From NCBI GenBank assembly GCA_905197585.1, contig CAJJZO010000116.1:1-5854 (forward strand): a DNA stretch of 5,854 bases, read 5' to 3'. This DNA is from an uncultured Collinsella sp. GTDB lineage: Bacteria; Actinomycetota; Coriobacteriia; Coriobacteriales; Coriobacteriaceae. The notes under the pieces are model-generated. The model was not told where the DNA came from. It saw only the letters and a list, made by a program, of their open reading frames with translations, and did not search any database. Positions 1 through 5,719 of the stretch are shown piece after piece. Each line of letters starts with the position of its first letter. The stretch's first letter is position 1. The position numbers and the translations under genes were made by a program.

Positions 1-37
1 CGATATTTTGCAGCACGAAGTGCGCAGCAAAATATCG
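1..37. repeat. Inverted repeat / strong hairpin at left edge
   Basis: The outer arms CGATATTTTGC (1-11) and GCAAAATATCG (27-37) are perfect reverse complements. Inside them GCAC (13-16) pairs with GTGC (20-23) around a GAA loop, leaving A12 opposite an unpaired GCA (24-26). No T-run follows on the + strand within the window, so it does not look like a simple rightward terminator. It may extend past position 1. It could be a REP-like intergenic element, the terminator of a gene outside the window, or part of a coding sequence whose frame I cannot decide. The rest of 38-104 shows nothing I can name. Confidence 0.5.
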
Positions 38-104
38 CTCATGCCCGAGGACGCGCCGGGAGGCAACACCGATTCGGGACCGGACATAAGCGTCTACCTG
101 CGCA

Positions 105-120
105 TTTACAAATTCGTAAA
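105..120. promoter_or_regulatory. Operator-like dyad next to the tRNA-Leu promoter
   Basis: TTTAC (105-109) and GTAAA (116-120) form inverted arms around a self-complementary AATT core (111-114). Only the A110/C115 pair breaks the symmetry. It abuts the A/T dyad upstream of the tRNA-Leu -35 box and is not present at the two tRNA-Gly promoters. The position suits a regulator site or an extra A/T-rich activating element, but this rests on symmetry alone. Confidence 0.25.
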
Positions 121-168
121 CTTTTTTGAAAAAAGTGCTTGCACAGTTCTCGAATCATAGGTTATTAT
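120..168 (+). promoter_or_regulatory. Promoter of tRNA-Leu(GAG), with A/T dyad upstream of -35
   Basis: A perfect 17-nt dyad ACTTTTTTGAAAAAAGT (120-136) sits 2 bp before the -35 box TTGCAC (139-144). The -10 is TATTAT (163-168, 18-bp spacer) or TTATTA (162-167, 17-bp spacer). Transcription would start near 175 and give a leader of about 50 nt before the tRNA. The same dyad and -35 arrangement recurs before both tRNA-Gly genes, which supports the call. The A-tracts could act as an UP-type element contacting the RNA polymerase alpha subunit. Confidence 0.75.
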
Positions 169-225
169 CTTCCTCGTTGAACGCGCGGGTCCGACAAAAC
201 GAACCGTGAATCAACAACATAGCAT

Positions 226-315
226 GTCGGAGTGGCGGAATTGGCAGACGCGCTAGCTTGAGGTGCTAGTGACCGCTTTTTGGTCATGCGGGTTCAAGTC
301 CCGCCTCCGACACCA
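226..315 (+). tRNA. tRNA-Leu, anticodon GAG
   Basis: This is a class II tRNA of 90 nt with encoded CCA (313-315) and discriminator A312. The acceptor arms GTCGGAG (226-232) and CTCCGAC (305-311) pair perfectly. The anticodon stem CTAGC/GCTAG (253-257, 265-269) encloses the loop TTGAGGT, with anticodon GAG at 260-262, which reads CUC and CUU. The long variable arm GACC/GGTC (271-274, 282-285) and the T-stem GCGGG/CCCGC (288-292, 300-304) around TTCAAGT complete the cloverleaf. The long variable arm and A73 are typical of leucine tRNAs. Confidence 0.97.
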
Positions 316-326
316 TCGCATATGAG

Positions 327-348
327 AAGCCTCTTCGGAGGCTTTTTT
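327..348 (+). terminator. Intrinsic terminator of tRNA-Leu
   Basis: The stem AAGCCTC/GAGGCTT (327-333, 338-344) closes on a stable TTCG tetraloop (334-337) and runs into six T residues (343-348). It lies 11 nt after the tRNA CCA end. It ends only 26 nt before the next start codon, so partial read-through into the phosphatase gene is possible. Confidence 0.88.
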
Positions 349-374
349 GTTACCGATAGACGGTGGGGTCCACG

Positions 375-2720
375 ATGGAAACGCTTGAACGCAACGAGTG
401 GGCAGACGTTGCCCAACTAGTCGAGATCACGAGCGATGCTGTCATCATCTGCGAGCTCGACGGAACCATTCTGCATGTGAATAATCGCTTACTTGGTTTG
501 ATGTGCGAGGAACGCGCCGACGTCATCGGTGGAGATGTTAAAGACGTCCTGTACTCGTCCGCTTTTGAACGTGCGACGCAAGATCGTCTGCCATTTGAAA
601 CTGATGGCTCCGAGAACGAACTGATGCTCAAGCTGAGTGACGGCTCCTTTATCCCCGTCTTGGTTCGTGCGGGCTCCGTAACGCCTCCACGCATCTTTGG
701 GCGCCGCGCGCCACGTGTCCTGGTGGCGCTCCATAGCATCGAAGAACAGTATTCGCACGACCGTCAGCTCAAGCGTGCTCTTTCGGAGCTTAGAGTGGCT
801 AACAAGCGCCTCTCTGGCACGCTCTCGGTCATTATGAGTACCGTGGGCTCCGATGAGCTGCCCAGCCTACTTGATACCGTTTTGAACCAGCTTGTAGGAA
901 CGCTCGATGCTTCGGGTGCTGCTATCTATTTTTCTGAGAGCGGCGGTTTTAAACTTCGCGGTGTTTCCAAGGAGCTGTACGACAGCTACCTGCCTGAGTT
1001 TTTGCCGTATGGCGCTGGCATTCCGACGTATGTTCTTCGTGAGTCGCGTGCCTGTCGCTTGTCGATTCAACAGGACCTTAAGGGTGATAAGGCCGCCTCC
1101 GGTATGTTTATGGACCTGGACAATCGTTCTAAGCACCTGTTGCGTATGCAGGATATGCCTCCGTACCGCAGCGAGATCTGTCTTCCCGTTTTTTACGGTA
1201 CGCAGATCCTTGGCGTGCTGGAAGTTGGTTGGAAACGCCCTCAGGCAACGCTTGCCTATGACGTTAATGTGCTCGAGGTCATTTGCGATTACCTGTCTAT
1301 CCAACTGGTCGGCATGGCATCGAGTCTTCGCTCTCGTCGCACGGCCGAGCTTGGCCGCTCGCTCAATGTCTTACGTGATGAGTTGTTTACCTTTCTAGAC
1401 GATTCCGTCGCGGCTACCCAGGCGGTATCGTCCGAGATCTGCAATATGCTCAACTGCCATTTTTGCCCTGTTGAGTATGACGCCAGTCTGGATTCCTACG
1501 TCATAGATTTTGAAGGCGGCAGTCGCGTTGCTTTGCCGGACGATCCCGAGAAGCTTTTCTTTTCCACGACGGCGCCAGCGGCACGTCTGGGGGCTGGCCC
1601 TGATGGCTTTGAGGCATCTGTTTTGGGCGGTACGAGTGCCGAGGACCTTAAACACGTCCGTATAACTCGCGTTGACGAATCGATGCCTATGGGAGGCTGG
1701 CTTAGGGCGCATGGTCTGCCTTGTCAAGGTCTCTACGTCGACTCCGGCATCGAGGCGGGGCGACCACGCTCTAAGGGTGATGGCAAGCACAGTAACGACG
1801 CAATTGTTCCTGCTTCTGTTGCGAAGAGCCCGACGACGCGCGCGCTACTGCTTCGTGATGGCAGCCAAGAGCCGATTGATGACCTTGAATATGACTACTT
1901 GGTGCACTTGGCGCATGACTTTGAACTGATCTACGAAGGTGAATCTCAAAAGCGCGAGGAGCGTCATATCGCTCAGACCCTTCAGATCGGCATGAGAAAT
2001 TCCCTGGGGGATGTTCCGGGTATCGCAACCGATTCGGTGTACCTGTCGGCCACGAACTCGGCGTTGGTCGGCGGCGATTTCTATACGCTCATCCGTCTTC
2101 CCGACGACTGCGCCGTCATGATTCTGGGTGATGTGTCTGGCAAAGGCATTGAGGCCGCATCGATGTCCGCGCTCGTCAAGACGGCCCTGACGGCATATGC
2201 GTGGGAGGGCGCTGGACCGGCCCGCATGGCACGCTCCCTTAACAGTATGCTCATGGGCTTTTCGAGGGTCGAGACGTTCGTGACAGCCTTTATCGCCAAG
2301 ATTGACCTGAAAGCCGGACGCGCAACGTATTGTTCGGCGGGCCATCCTCCGACCATGGTCATCAGGCCAGAGTCGATGCCACTGGGTGGCGGCGAGGCTC
2401 GTGGGGGAGAGGTCGAGCTACTTGGATGCCAATCGGGTGTAATCGGTGCCTTTGAGAGTATGGTGTACGAGACAGGCGTGTTTACGTTCGCCCCCGGCGA
2501 CATGCTCTTCATGTATACGGATGGAACGATTGAGGCCCGCGACCGCACCGGAGCGTTCTTTGGCGAGCAGCGCTTGCGCGATCTTCTGCTTTCTGTTTCG
2601 GGGGAGGGCGTGTCGGGCATTTGCGGCAAGGTCTTGGGCGAGCTTGACCGATTTACCGAATCGGCGCTGGACGATGACATTGCATTGGTGTCCCTTGAGT
2701 TTTTACGGGGTCGTTCATAG
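375..2720 (+). CDS. PAS-GAF-GAF-like-PP2C (SpoIIE/RsbU-type) serine phosphatase
   Basis: This 781-residue cytosolic protein has no visible signal peptide or membrane segment. It is inferred to be the sensor phosphatase of a partner-switching system, dephosphorylating an antagonist (STAS) protein. A PAS-like domain covers about residues 10-125, with a helical linker at about 124-150. A GAF domain follows at about 155-315, then a more diverged GAF-like domain at about 335-518, interrupted by a Gly/Ser/Lys-rich stretch near 457-490. A linker carrying AQTLQIGM (about 533-540) resembles the segment just before RsbU/SpoIIE catalytic domains. The PP2C domain (about 550-778) keeps VGGDFY (Asp568), GDVSGKG (Asp586), SAGHPP (654-659), YTDG (Asp716) and DDD (766-768), the acidic residues expected to bind Mn/Mg, so it should be active. 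ATG 375 is chosen over an in-frame GTG at 363 because GGTGGGG (362-368) lies 6 nt before it and nothing SD-like precedes 363. The next gene, 78 nt downstream, encodes the expected substrate. No promoter is visible between the tRNA-Leu terminator and the start. The sensed signal is unknown. Confidence 0.92.
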   Translation: METLERNEWADVAQLVEITSDAVIICELDGTILHVNNRLLGLMCEERADVIGGDVKDVLYSSAFERATQDRLPFETDGSENELMLKLSDGSFIPVLVRAGSVTPPRIFGRRAPRVLVALHSIEEQYSHDRQLKRALSELRVANKRLSGTLSVIMSTVGSDELPSLLDTVLNQLVGTLDASGAAIYFSESGGFKLRGVSKELYDSYLPEFLPYGAGIPTYVLRESRACRLSIQQDLKGDKAASGMFMDLDNRSKHLLRMQDMPPYRSEICLPVFYGTQILGVLEVGWKRPQATLAYDVNVLEVICDYLSIQLVGMASSLRSRRTAELGRSLNVLRDELFTFLDDSVAATQAVSSEICNMLNCHFCPVEYDASLDSYVIDFEGGSRVALPDDPEKLFFSTTAPAARLGAGPDGFEASVLGGTSAEDLKHVRITRVDESMPMGGWLRAHGLPCQGLYVDSGIEAGRPRSKGDGKHSNDAIVPASVAKSPTTRALLLRDGSQEPIDDLEYDYLVHLAHDFELIYEGESQKREERHIAQTLQIGMRNSLGDVPGIATDSVYLSATNSALVGGDFYTLIRLPDDCAVMILGDVSGKGIEAASMSALVKTALTAYAWEGAGPARMARSLNSMLMGFSRVETFVTAFIAKIDLKAGRATYCSAGHPPTMVIRPESMPLGGGEARGGEVELLGCQSGVIGAFESMVYETGVFTFAPGDMLFMYTDGTIEARDRTGAFFGEQRLRDLLLSVSGEGVSGICGKVLGELDRFTESALDDDIALVSLEFLRGRS

Positions 2721-2798
2721 ACGGCGCTGAACGGGCTGAATCCGCACGGTTGGGGAAACGAATGCATCGAGTGGGCTTTTTTGGGGAACCATGGTCGT

Positions 2799-3545
2799 AT
2801 GAATGAGTGGAATGACATAGCGGTTTTGACGCCACCAGGCGATATCGACATCGCCACGGTGCCTGCGCTGCGTCGGCGGTTGGATGCTTTGATTGGCCGC
2901 GGCGTGCGTCGTGTTGTCATCAACTGTCAGGCTGTTAGCTTTATCGATTCGACGGGCTTGGCATTCCTGCTTACGCGCGCTCGTGAGCTCATGAGGCGAG
3001 AAGGCCTGCTTTCGCTCGTCAATGCATCAGGTGAAGTTGTTCGCTTTTTGGAGATTGCTCGTCTTGTCGATATCCTTCATGTCGCGGGGCCGGCACGGGA
3101 GTCTATTCCCGCCATTCCGGTGGGGGAGCTGCCTCGCTGGAGTAAGAGCGTCGAGGTCCGTCAGGGTATCGAGAATCTTCCATACTACCGACATCGCATC
3201 GCCGAACTCCTTGAATCGCTTCCGTTGCGCCGTGACGAGCGCTACGATGTCGCATTGGCGTCGGGGGAGGCGCTGGGTAATGCCTATGACCATGCGGGCG
3301 GTATCGGGTGCGTCCTGACGGTTCAGGCCTATGGCGATCGCGTTGTGGTTGAGGTGCTTGATCGAGGTGCCGGCTATTCTATCGATGAAACGAGCGAGCC
3401 GGTTGCATCTGAGGAACGCGGCCGTGGTATCAAGCTTATGCGTATGCTCGTCGATAACGTGGAGGTTGCTCGTCGTACGGACGGCGCCGGCACGCGCGTG
3501 CAGATGGTGAAGCTGTTTAGCGGAGCGCTGGAATCGTGTGCCTAG
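2799..3545 (+). CDS. STAS-HATPase fusion: anti-sigma antagonist joined to anti-sigma kinase
   Basis: This 248-residue cytosolic protein joins two partner-switching components usually encoded separately. Residues about 5-100 are a STAS domain (SpoIIAA/RsbV family), with the opening LTPPGDID and the signature FIDSTGLAFLL. Ser51 is at the position phosphorylated in RsbV/SpoIIAA. After a linker at about 101-130, residues about 130-240 form a GHKL ATPase of the RsbW/SpoIIAB type. It has an N-box ASGEALGNAYDHA (Glu157, Asn161), a G1 box DRGAG (188-192) and a G2 box GRGIKLM (209-215), so ATP binding and kinase activity look intact. By family knowledge the kinase would phosphorylate the STAS serine and sequester a sigma factor or other target, and the upstream phosphatase would reverse this. 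Phosphorylation within the chain is inference. The 77-nt gap after the phosphatase gene shows no clear promoter or terminator, so the two are probably cotranscribed. ATG 2799 has GGGGAA (2783-2788) 10 nt upstream. An in-frame TTG at 2781, with GAGTGGG (2769-2775) before it, is an alternative that would add six residues. Confidence 0.9.
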   Translation: MNEWNDIAVLTPPGDIDIATVPALRRRLDALIGRGVRRVVINCQAVSFIDSTGLAFLLTRARELMRREGLLSLVNASGEVVRFLEIARLVDILHVAGPARESIPAIPVGELPRWSKSVEVRQGIENLPYYRHRIAELLESLPLRRDERYDVALASGEALGNAYDHAGGIGCVLTVQAYGDRVVVEVLDRGAGYSIDETSEPVASEERGRGIKLMRMLVDNVEVARRTDGAGTRVQMVKLFSGALESCA

Positions 3546-3570
3546 CCAATCGCTTTAGCGCGTTTGGCTA
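3543..3570 (+). terminator. Hairpin overlapping the stop codon; possible operon end
   Basis: TAGCCAA (3543-3549) and TTGGCTA (3564-3570) are perfect reverse complements, and CGC/GCG (3551-3553, 3558-3560) can close an inner stem. The left arm begins with the TAG stop codon of the STAS-HATPase gene. No T-run follows, only TTAAG, so it is a poor intrinsic terminator. It may stabilise the 3' end of the mRNA or work with Rho. Confidence 0.4.
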
Positions 3571-3590
3571 TTAAGAACATGCGGCAGACA

Positions 3591-3638
3591 AGTTTTTTGA
3601 AAAAAGTACTTGCGTCTTTTGGACAACTCGCGTAAATT
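3591..3638 (+). promoter_or_regulatory. Promoter of first tRNA-Gly, with A/T dyad
   Basis: AGTTTTTTGAAAAAAGT (3591-3607) differs at one base from the dyad before tRNA-Leu and is again followed after 2 bp by the -35 box, TTGCGT (3610-3615). A 17-bp spacer leads to TAAATT (3633-3638). The -10 box ends 12 nt before the tRNA, so a normal start site would leave a precursor leader of only about 5-7 nt. Confidence 0.72.
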
Positions 3639-3650
3639 AATAACCCGCAA

Positions 3651-3726
3651 GCGGACATGGCTCAGTTGGTAGAGCACAACCTTGCCAAGGTTGGGGTCGC
3701 GGGTTCGAGCCCCGTTGTCCGCTCCA
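3651..3726 (+). tRNA. tRNA-Gly, anticodon GCC (first copy)
   Basis: A 76-nt class I tRNA with encoded CCA (3724-3726) and discriminator T3723. The acceptor arms GCGGACA (3651-3657) and TGTCCGC (3716-3722) pair perfectly. The anticodon stem CAACC/GGTTG (3677-3681, 3689-3693) holds the loop TTGCCAA with anticodon GCC at 3684-3686, which reads GGC and GGU. The T-arm GCGGG/CCCGT (3699-3703, 3711-3715) has one G-U closing pair and the loop TTCGAGC. An identical gene starts at 5780. Confidence 0.97.
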
Positions 3727-3734
3727 AACGTAAC

Positions 3735-3764
3735 AGCCCGACTACTACGGTAGCCGGGCTTTTT
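3735..3764 (+). terminator. Intrinsic terminator of first tRNA-Gly
   Basis: AGCCCG/CGGGCT (3735-3740, 3755-3760) forms the lower stem and CTAC/GTAG (3742-3745, 3750-3753) the upper stem, with one A/C mismatch (3741/3754) between them and a TACG loop. T residues at 3760-3764 follow directly. It starts 9 nt after the tRNA CCA end. Confidence 0.85.
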
Positions 3765-3778
3765 CGTACCCGTCGCCT

Positions 3779-3794
3779 GGGCTCGAACCCGCGA
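3779..3794 (-). repeat. Inverted 16-nt copy of the tRNA-Gly T-arm
   Basis: Positions 3779-3794 read GGGCTCGAACCCGCGA, the exact reverse complement of 3697-3712 in the upstream tRNA-Gly T-arm. On the minus strand the sequence after the match (CAGG) no longer closes a proper T-stem, so this is not a working tRNA end. It may be a decayed tRNA 3' fragment in the opposite orientation, perhaps a scar of a past rearrangement or integration. The match itself is direct observation; the origin is a guess. Confidence 0.6.
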
Positions 3795-3850
3795 GGGAGC
3801 GATCGTTTTGGGGCGTGGCTGTGGCGTTGTTTGTCGCGAATGTCCGCTTT

Positions 3851-3903
3851 GGGCGTATCATCGTGGGCATCTCGCATAACCTCGTTGCAAGGGAGATACG
3901 CCC
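3851..3903 (+). promoter_or_regulatory. Long-range inverted repeat around the alpha-glucosidase ribosome binding site
   Basis: GGGCGTATC (3851-3859) and GATACGCCC (3895-3903) are perfect 9-base reverse complements, separated by 35 bases. The right arm fills the space between the Shine-Dalgarno AGGGAG (3890-3895) and ATG 3905. If transcription starts upstream of 3851, the stem could hide the start region and control translation. A weak candidate promoter, TTGTCG (3831-3836) with TATCAT (3856-3861), would instead place the left arm in the -10 region. In that case the arms would be DNA sites rather than an RNA stem. Confidence 0.35.
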
Positions 3904-3904
3904 C

Positions 3905-5638
3905 ATGGCTACAGAAAAGTCTTCTTCGCGCTCATGGATGTCCGATGCCGCGATCTATCAGATCTACCCGCGCTCGTTTAAGGATTCGACTGGTTCGGGT
4001 CTGGGCGATATCGCGGGCATTACCCAGCAGATGGACTATCTTGAGCGACTGGGTATCGAGGCCATCTGGCTGAGCCCGTTTTACCCTTCGCCTCTTGTCG
4101 ATGGCGGCTATGATGTGGCGGACTACTGCGATGTCGACCCACGTCTCGGCTCGCTTGACGACTTCGATGACATGATCGCTGCGGCTCACGCGCGCGGCAT
4201 CAAGGTCATCGTCGACATCGTGCCCAACCATTCATCCAACCAGCACCCCTGGTTCAAAGCCGCTCTTGCCGCCGGCCCCGGATCGCCCAAGCGCGCCCGT
4301 TATATCTTCCGCGATGGTCGCGGCGAGCATGGCGAGCTGCCTCCCACCAATTGGAATGCCAACTTTGGCGGCCCCGCATGGACGCGTGTTGCGGACGGTC
4401 AGTGGTATCTGCACATGTTTACGCCCGAGCAGCCGGACTTTGACTGGTCATGCCCTGAGGTTCACGCGCTCTTTTGCGACGTCCTGGCGTTTTGGAGCGA
4501 TCGAGGCGTCGACGGCTTTCGCATTGATGTGGCGCAGGGTCTCGCCAAGGATCTCGACCGCGATGACCTCGACCGGTGGCATCTCGCCGAGGGCGATGAC
4601 ATGGTTGACGACGGCACCCATCCGCTGTGGGACCGCAATGAGGTCCACGAGATCTATCGCGAGTGGCGCCGCGTGTTCGACCGCTATAATCCGCCGCGCA
4701 GTGCCGTTGCCGAGGCGTGGGTGCTGCCCGAGCGCCAGTATCTCTACGCGCGTCCCAGCGAGCTTGGCCAGACATTCAACTTTGAGTTTGCCAAGGCCAC
4801 TTGGACCTATGATGACATGCACACTGCAATCGAGAAGGGCTTGAAGGCAGCCGTCGAATCCGATTCCGCCTCGACCTGGGTACTCTCCAACCACGACGTG
4901 CCGCGCGTGGCGACACGCTATGCCCTGCCGCAAATCAAGGCGACGCGCTACCACCAGATTGCGCTCGACTGGCTCTTGCGCGACGGGTCGTCTTATGACG
5001 AGGACCGTGAACTCGGCGAGCGCCGCGCGCGGGCGGCCCTTTTGCTTGAGCTGGCGCTTCCGGGCTCGGCATACGTGTATCAGGGTGAGGAGCTCGGCCT
5101 TTTTGAGGTGGCTGATATCCCGTGGGCTGCACTCGAAGATCCCAGTGCGGCCAATACGCACGGACCGAAGCGCGAGAAGGGGCGCGACGGCTGTCGCGTG
5201 CCCCTGCCGTGGGTGGCGGCGGACGATCCCGCGCAGGGCGGATCGTTTGGGTTTTCGCCGGCAGACGCCGATGCGGCGCCCCATCTGCCGCAGCCTGCAT
5301 GGTTTTCCGATTATGCTGCCGATAGGGAAGAAGTGGACCCGACATCGATGCTTGCGCTCTATCGTGACGCCCTCTGGCTGCGGCGCAAGCTGCGCGGGTG
5401 CGCCAACGATCTTGCGTGGCTCGATCTTGACGGGCGCACCGGTCTTGCGGATGGTGCCGAGGGCGCTGAGGGCGGCGTCATCGCCTATCGCCGCGATAAC
5501 GGCTGGGCGTGCGTGACGAACTTCGGTGCAGCACCCGTGGAGCTGCCGGCGGGCAGGGTCCTGCTCACCTCATCAGCGCTTGCAGACGGCAGACTCGCGC
5601 AGGACAGCTCTGCCTGGATCATGCTCGGTGAGATGTAA
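3905..5638 (+). CDS. GH13 alpha-glucosidase (intracellular)
   Basis: This 577-residue protein has no signal peptide and is predicted to hydrolyse terminal alpha-glucosidic bonds of short maltose- or isomaltose-type oligosaccharides in the cytoplasm. The TIM barrel starts at AIYQIYPRSF (about 16-25). All four GH13 regions are intact: DIVPNHS (Asp104, Asn108, His109), GFRIDVA (Arg206 and nucleophile Asp208), AEAW (acid/base Glu270) and LSNHDVPR (Asp331). YQGEELGL (about 392-399) also fits exo-acting glucosidases and related oligo-1,6-glucosidases. The GFRIDVAQGLAKD and SNHDVPRVATR segments resemble actinobacterial alpha-glucosidases, possibly subfamily GH13_30. Val209 after the nucleophile is the residue type linked to alpha-1,6 activity in oligo-1,6-glucosidases, so linkage preference is open. 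The C-terminal beta domain (about 500-577) includes a Gly/Ala/Glu-rich stretch at 513-524. ATG 3905 is chosen because AGGGAG (3890-3895) lies 9 nt upstream; the 30 in-frame codons before it do not resemble the family. No transporter or regulator adjoins it; tRNA-Gly genes lie on both sides. Confidence 0.93.
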   Translation: MATEKSSSRSWMSDAAIYQIYPRSFKDSTGSGLGDIAGITQQMDYLERLGIEAIWLSPFYPSPLVDGGYDVADYCDVDPRLGSLDDFDDMIAAAHARGIKVIVDIVPNHSSNQHPWFKAALAAGPGSPKRARYIFRDGRGEHGELPPTNWNANFGGPAWTRVADGQWYLHMFTPEQPDFDWSCPEVHALFCDVLAFWSDRGVDGFRIDVAQGLAKDLDRDDLDRWHLAEGDDMVDDGTHPLWDRNEVHEIYREWRRVFDRYNPPRSAVAEAWVLPERQYLYARPSELGQTFNFEFAKATWTYDDMHTAIEKGLKAAVESDSASTWVLSNHDVPRVATRYALPQIKATRYHQIALDWLLRDGSSYDEDRELGERRARAALLLELALPGSAYVYQGEELGLFEVADIPWAALEDPSAANTHGPKREKGRDGCRVPLPWVAADDPAQGGSFGFSPADADAAPHLPQPAWFSDYAADREEVDPTSMLALYRDALWLRRKLRGCANDLAWLDLDGRTGLADGAEGAEGGVIAYRRDNGWACVTNFGAAPVELPAGRVLLTSSALADGRLAQDSSAWIMLGEM

Positions 5639-5692
5639 GGGCCTCTTGCGGCGAGTTTGCGTTTGCCTGCGCCTTCCGTGGTGGCTGATGTC

Positions 5693-5710
5693 TTCGCGAG
5701 GTTCGCGAGG
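5693..5710. repeat. Tandem 9-bp repeat with self-complementary cores
   Basis: TTCGCGAGG occurs twice back to back (5693-5701, 5702-5710). Each copy contains the palindrome TCGCGA, so the two cores can pair as a 6-bp stem with a GGT loop. It lies in the 81-nt gap between the alpha-glucosidase stop codon and the next tRNA promoter dyad. It may serve as a weak terminator or a binding site. No T-run follows. Confidence 0.4.
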
Positions 5711-5719
5711 GCGTCGCAA

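Noticed and set aside
1..87. A minus-strand reading starting at ATG (87-85), with a weak CAGGT upstream, leaving the window at position 1.
   Set aside because: Only 29 codons are visible, a third of them inside the palindrome, and there is no recognisable family. It cannot be told apart from noise without the sequence to the left.
2..160. A + strand open frame from the left edge to a TAG at 158-160, possibly the C-terminus of an upstream gene.
   Set aside because: It would run through the dyad and -35 box of the tRNA-Leu promoter, its last 15 or so residues are just that A/T dyad translated, and I recognise no family in it.
2760..2798. Possible terminator at the T-run (2777-2782) between the phosphatase and the STAS-HATPase gene.
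   Set aside because: No GC-rich stem precedes the T-run, so the two genes are more likely cotranscribed.
2081..2923. Long minus-strand open frame of 280 codons opposite the phosphatase.
   Set aside because: It is antisense to the conserved PP2C domain, is rich in Ser/Pro/Arg as expected for a shadow frame in GC-rich DNA, and has no recognisable domain.
3815..3904. N-terminal extension of the alpha-glucosidase from an upstream in-frame start.
   Set aside because: It has no good ribosome binding site and is unlike GH13 N-termini, whereas ATG 3905 has AGGGAG at 9 nt and starts just before the conserved barrel strand.
3657..4073. Open frame running across the tRNA-Gly gene and into the glucosidase.
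   Set aside because: It begins inside the tRNA, crosses its terminator and is out of frame with the clear GH13 protein; it is a chance translation of tRNA sequence.
4448..5284. Minus-strand open frame of 278 codons opposite the alpha-glucosidase.
   Set aside because: It mirrors the GC-rich codon pattern of the GH13 gene on the other strand and shows no family signature.
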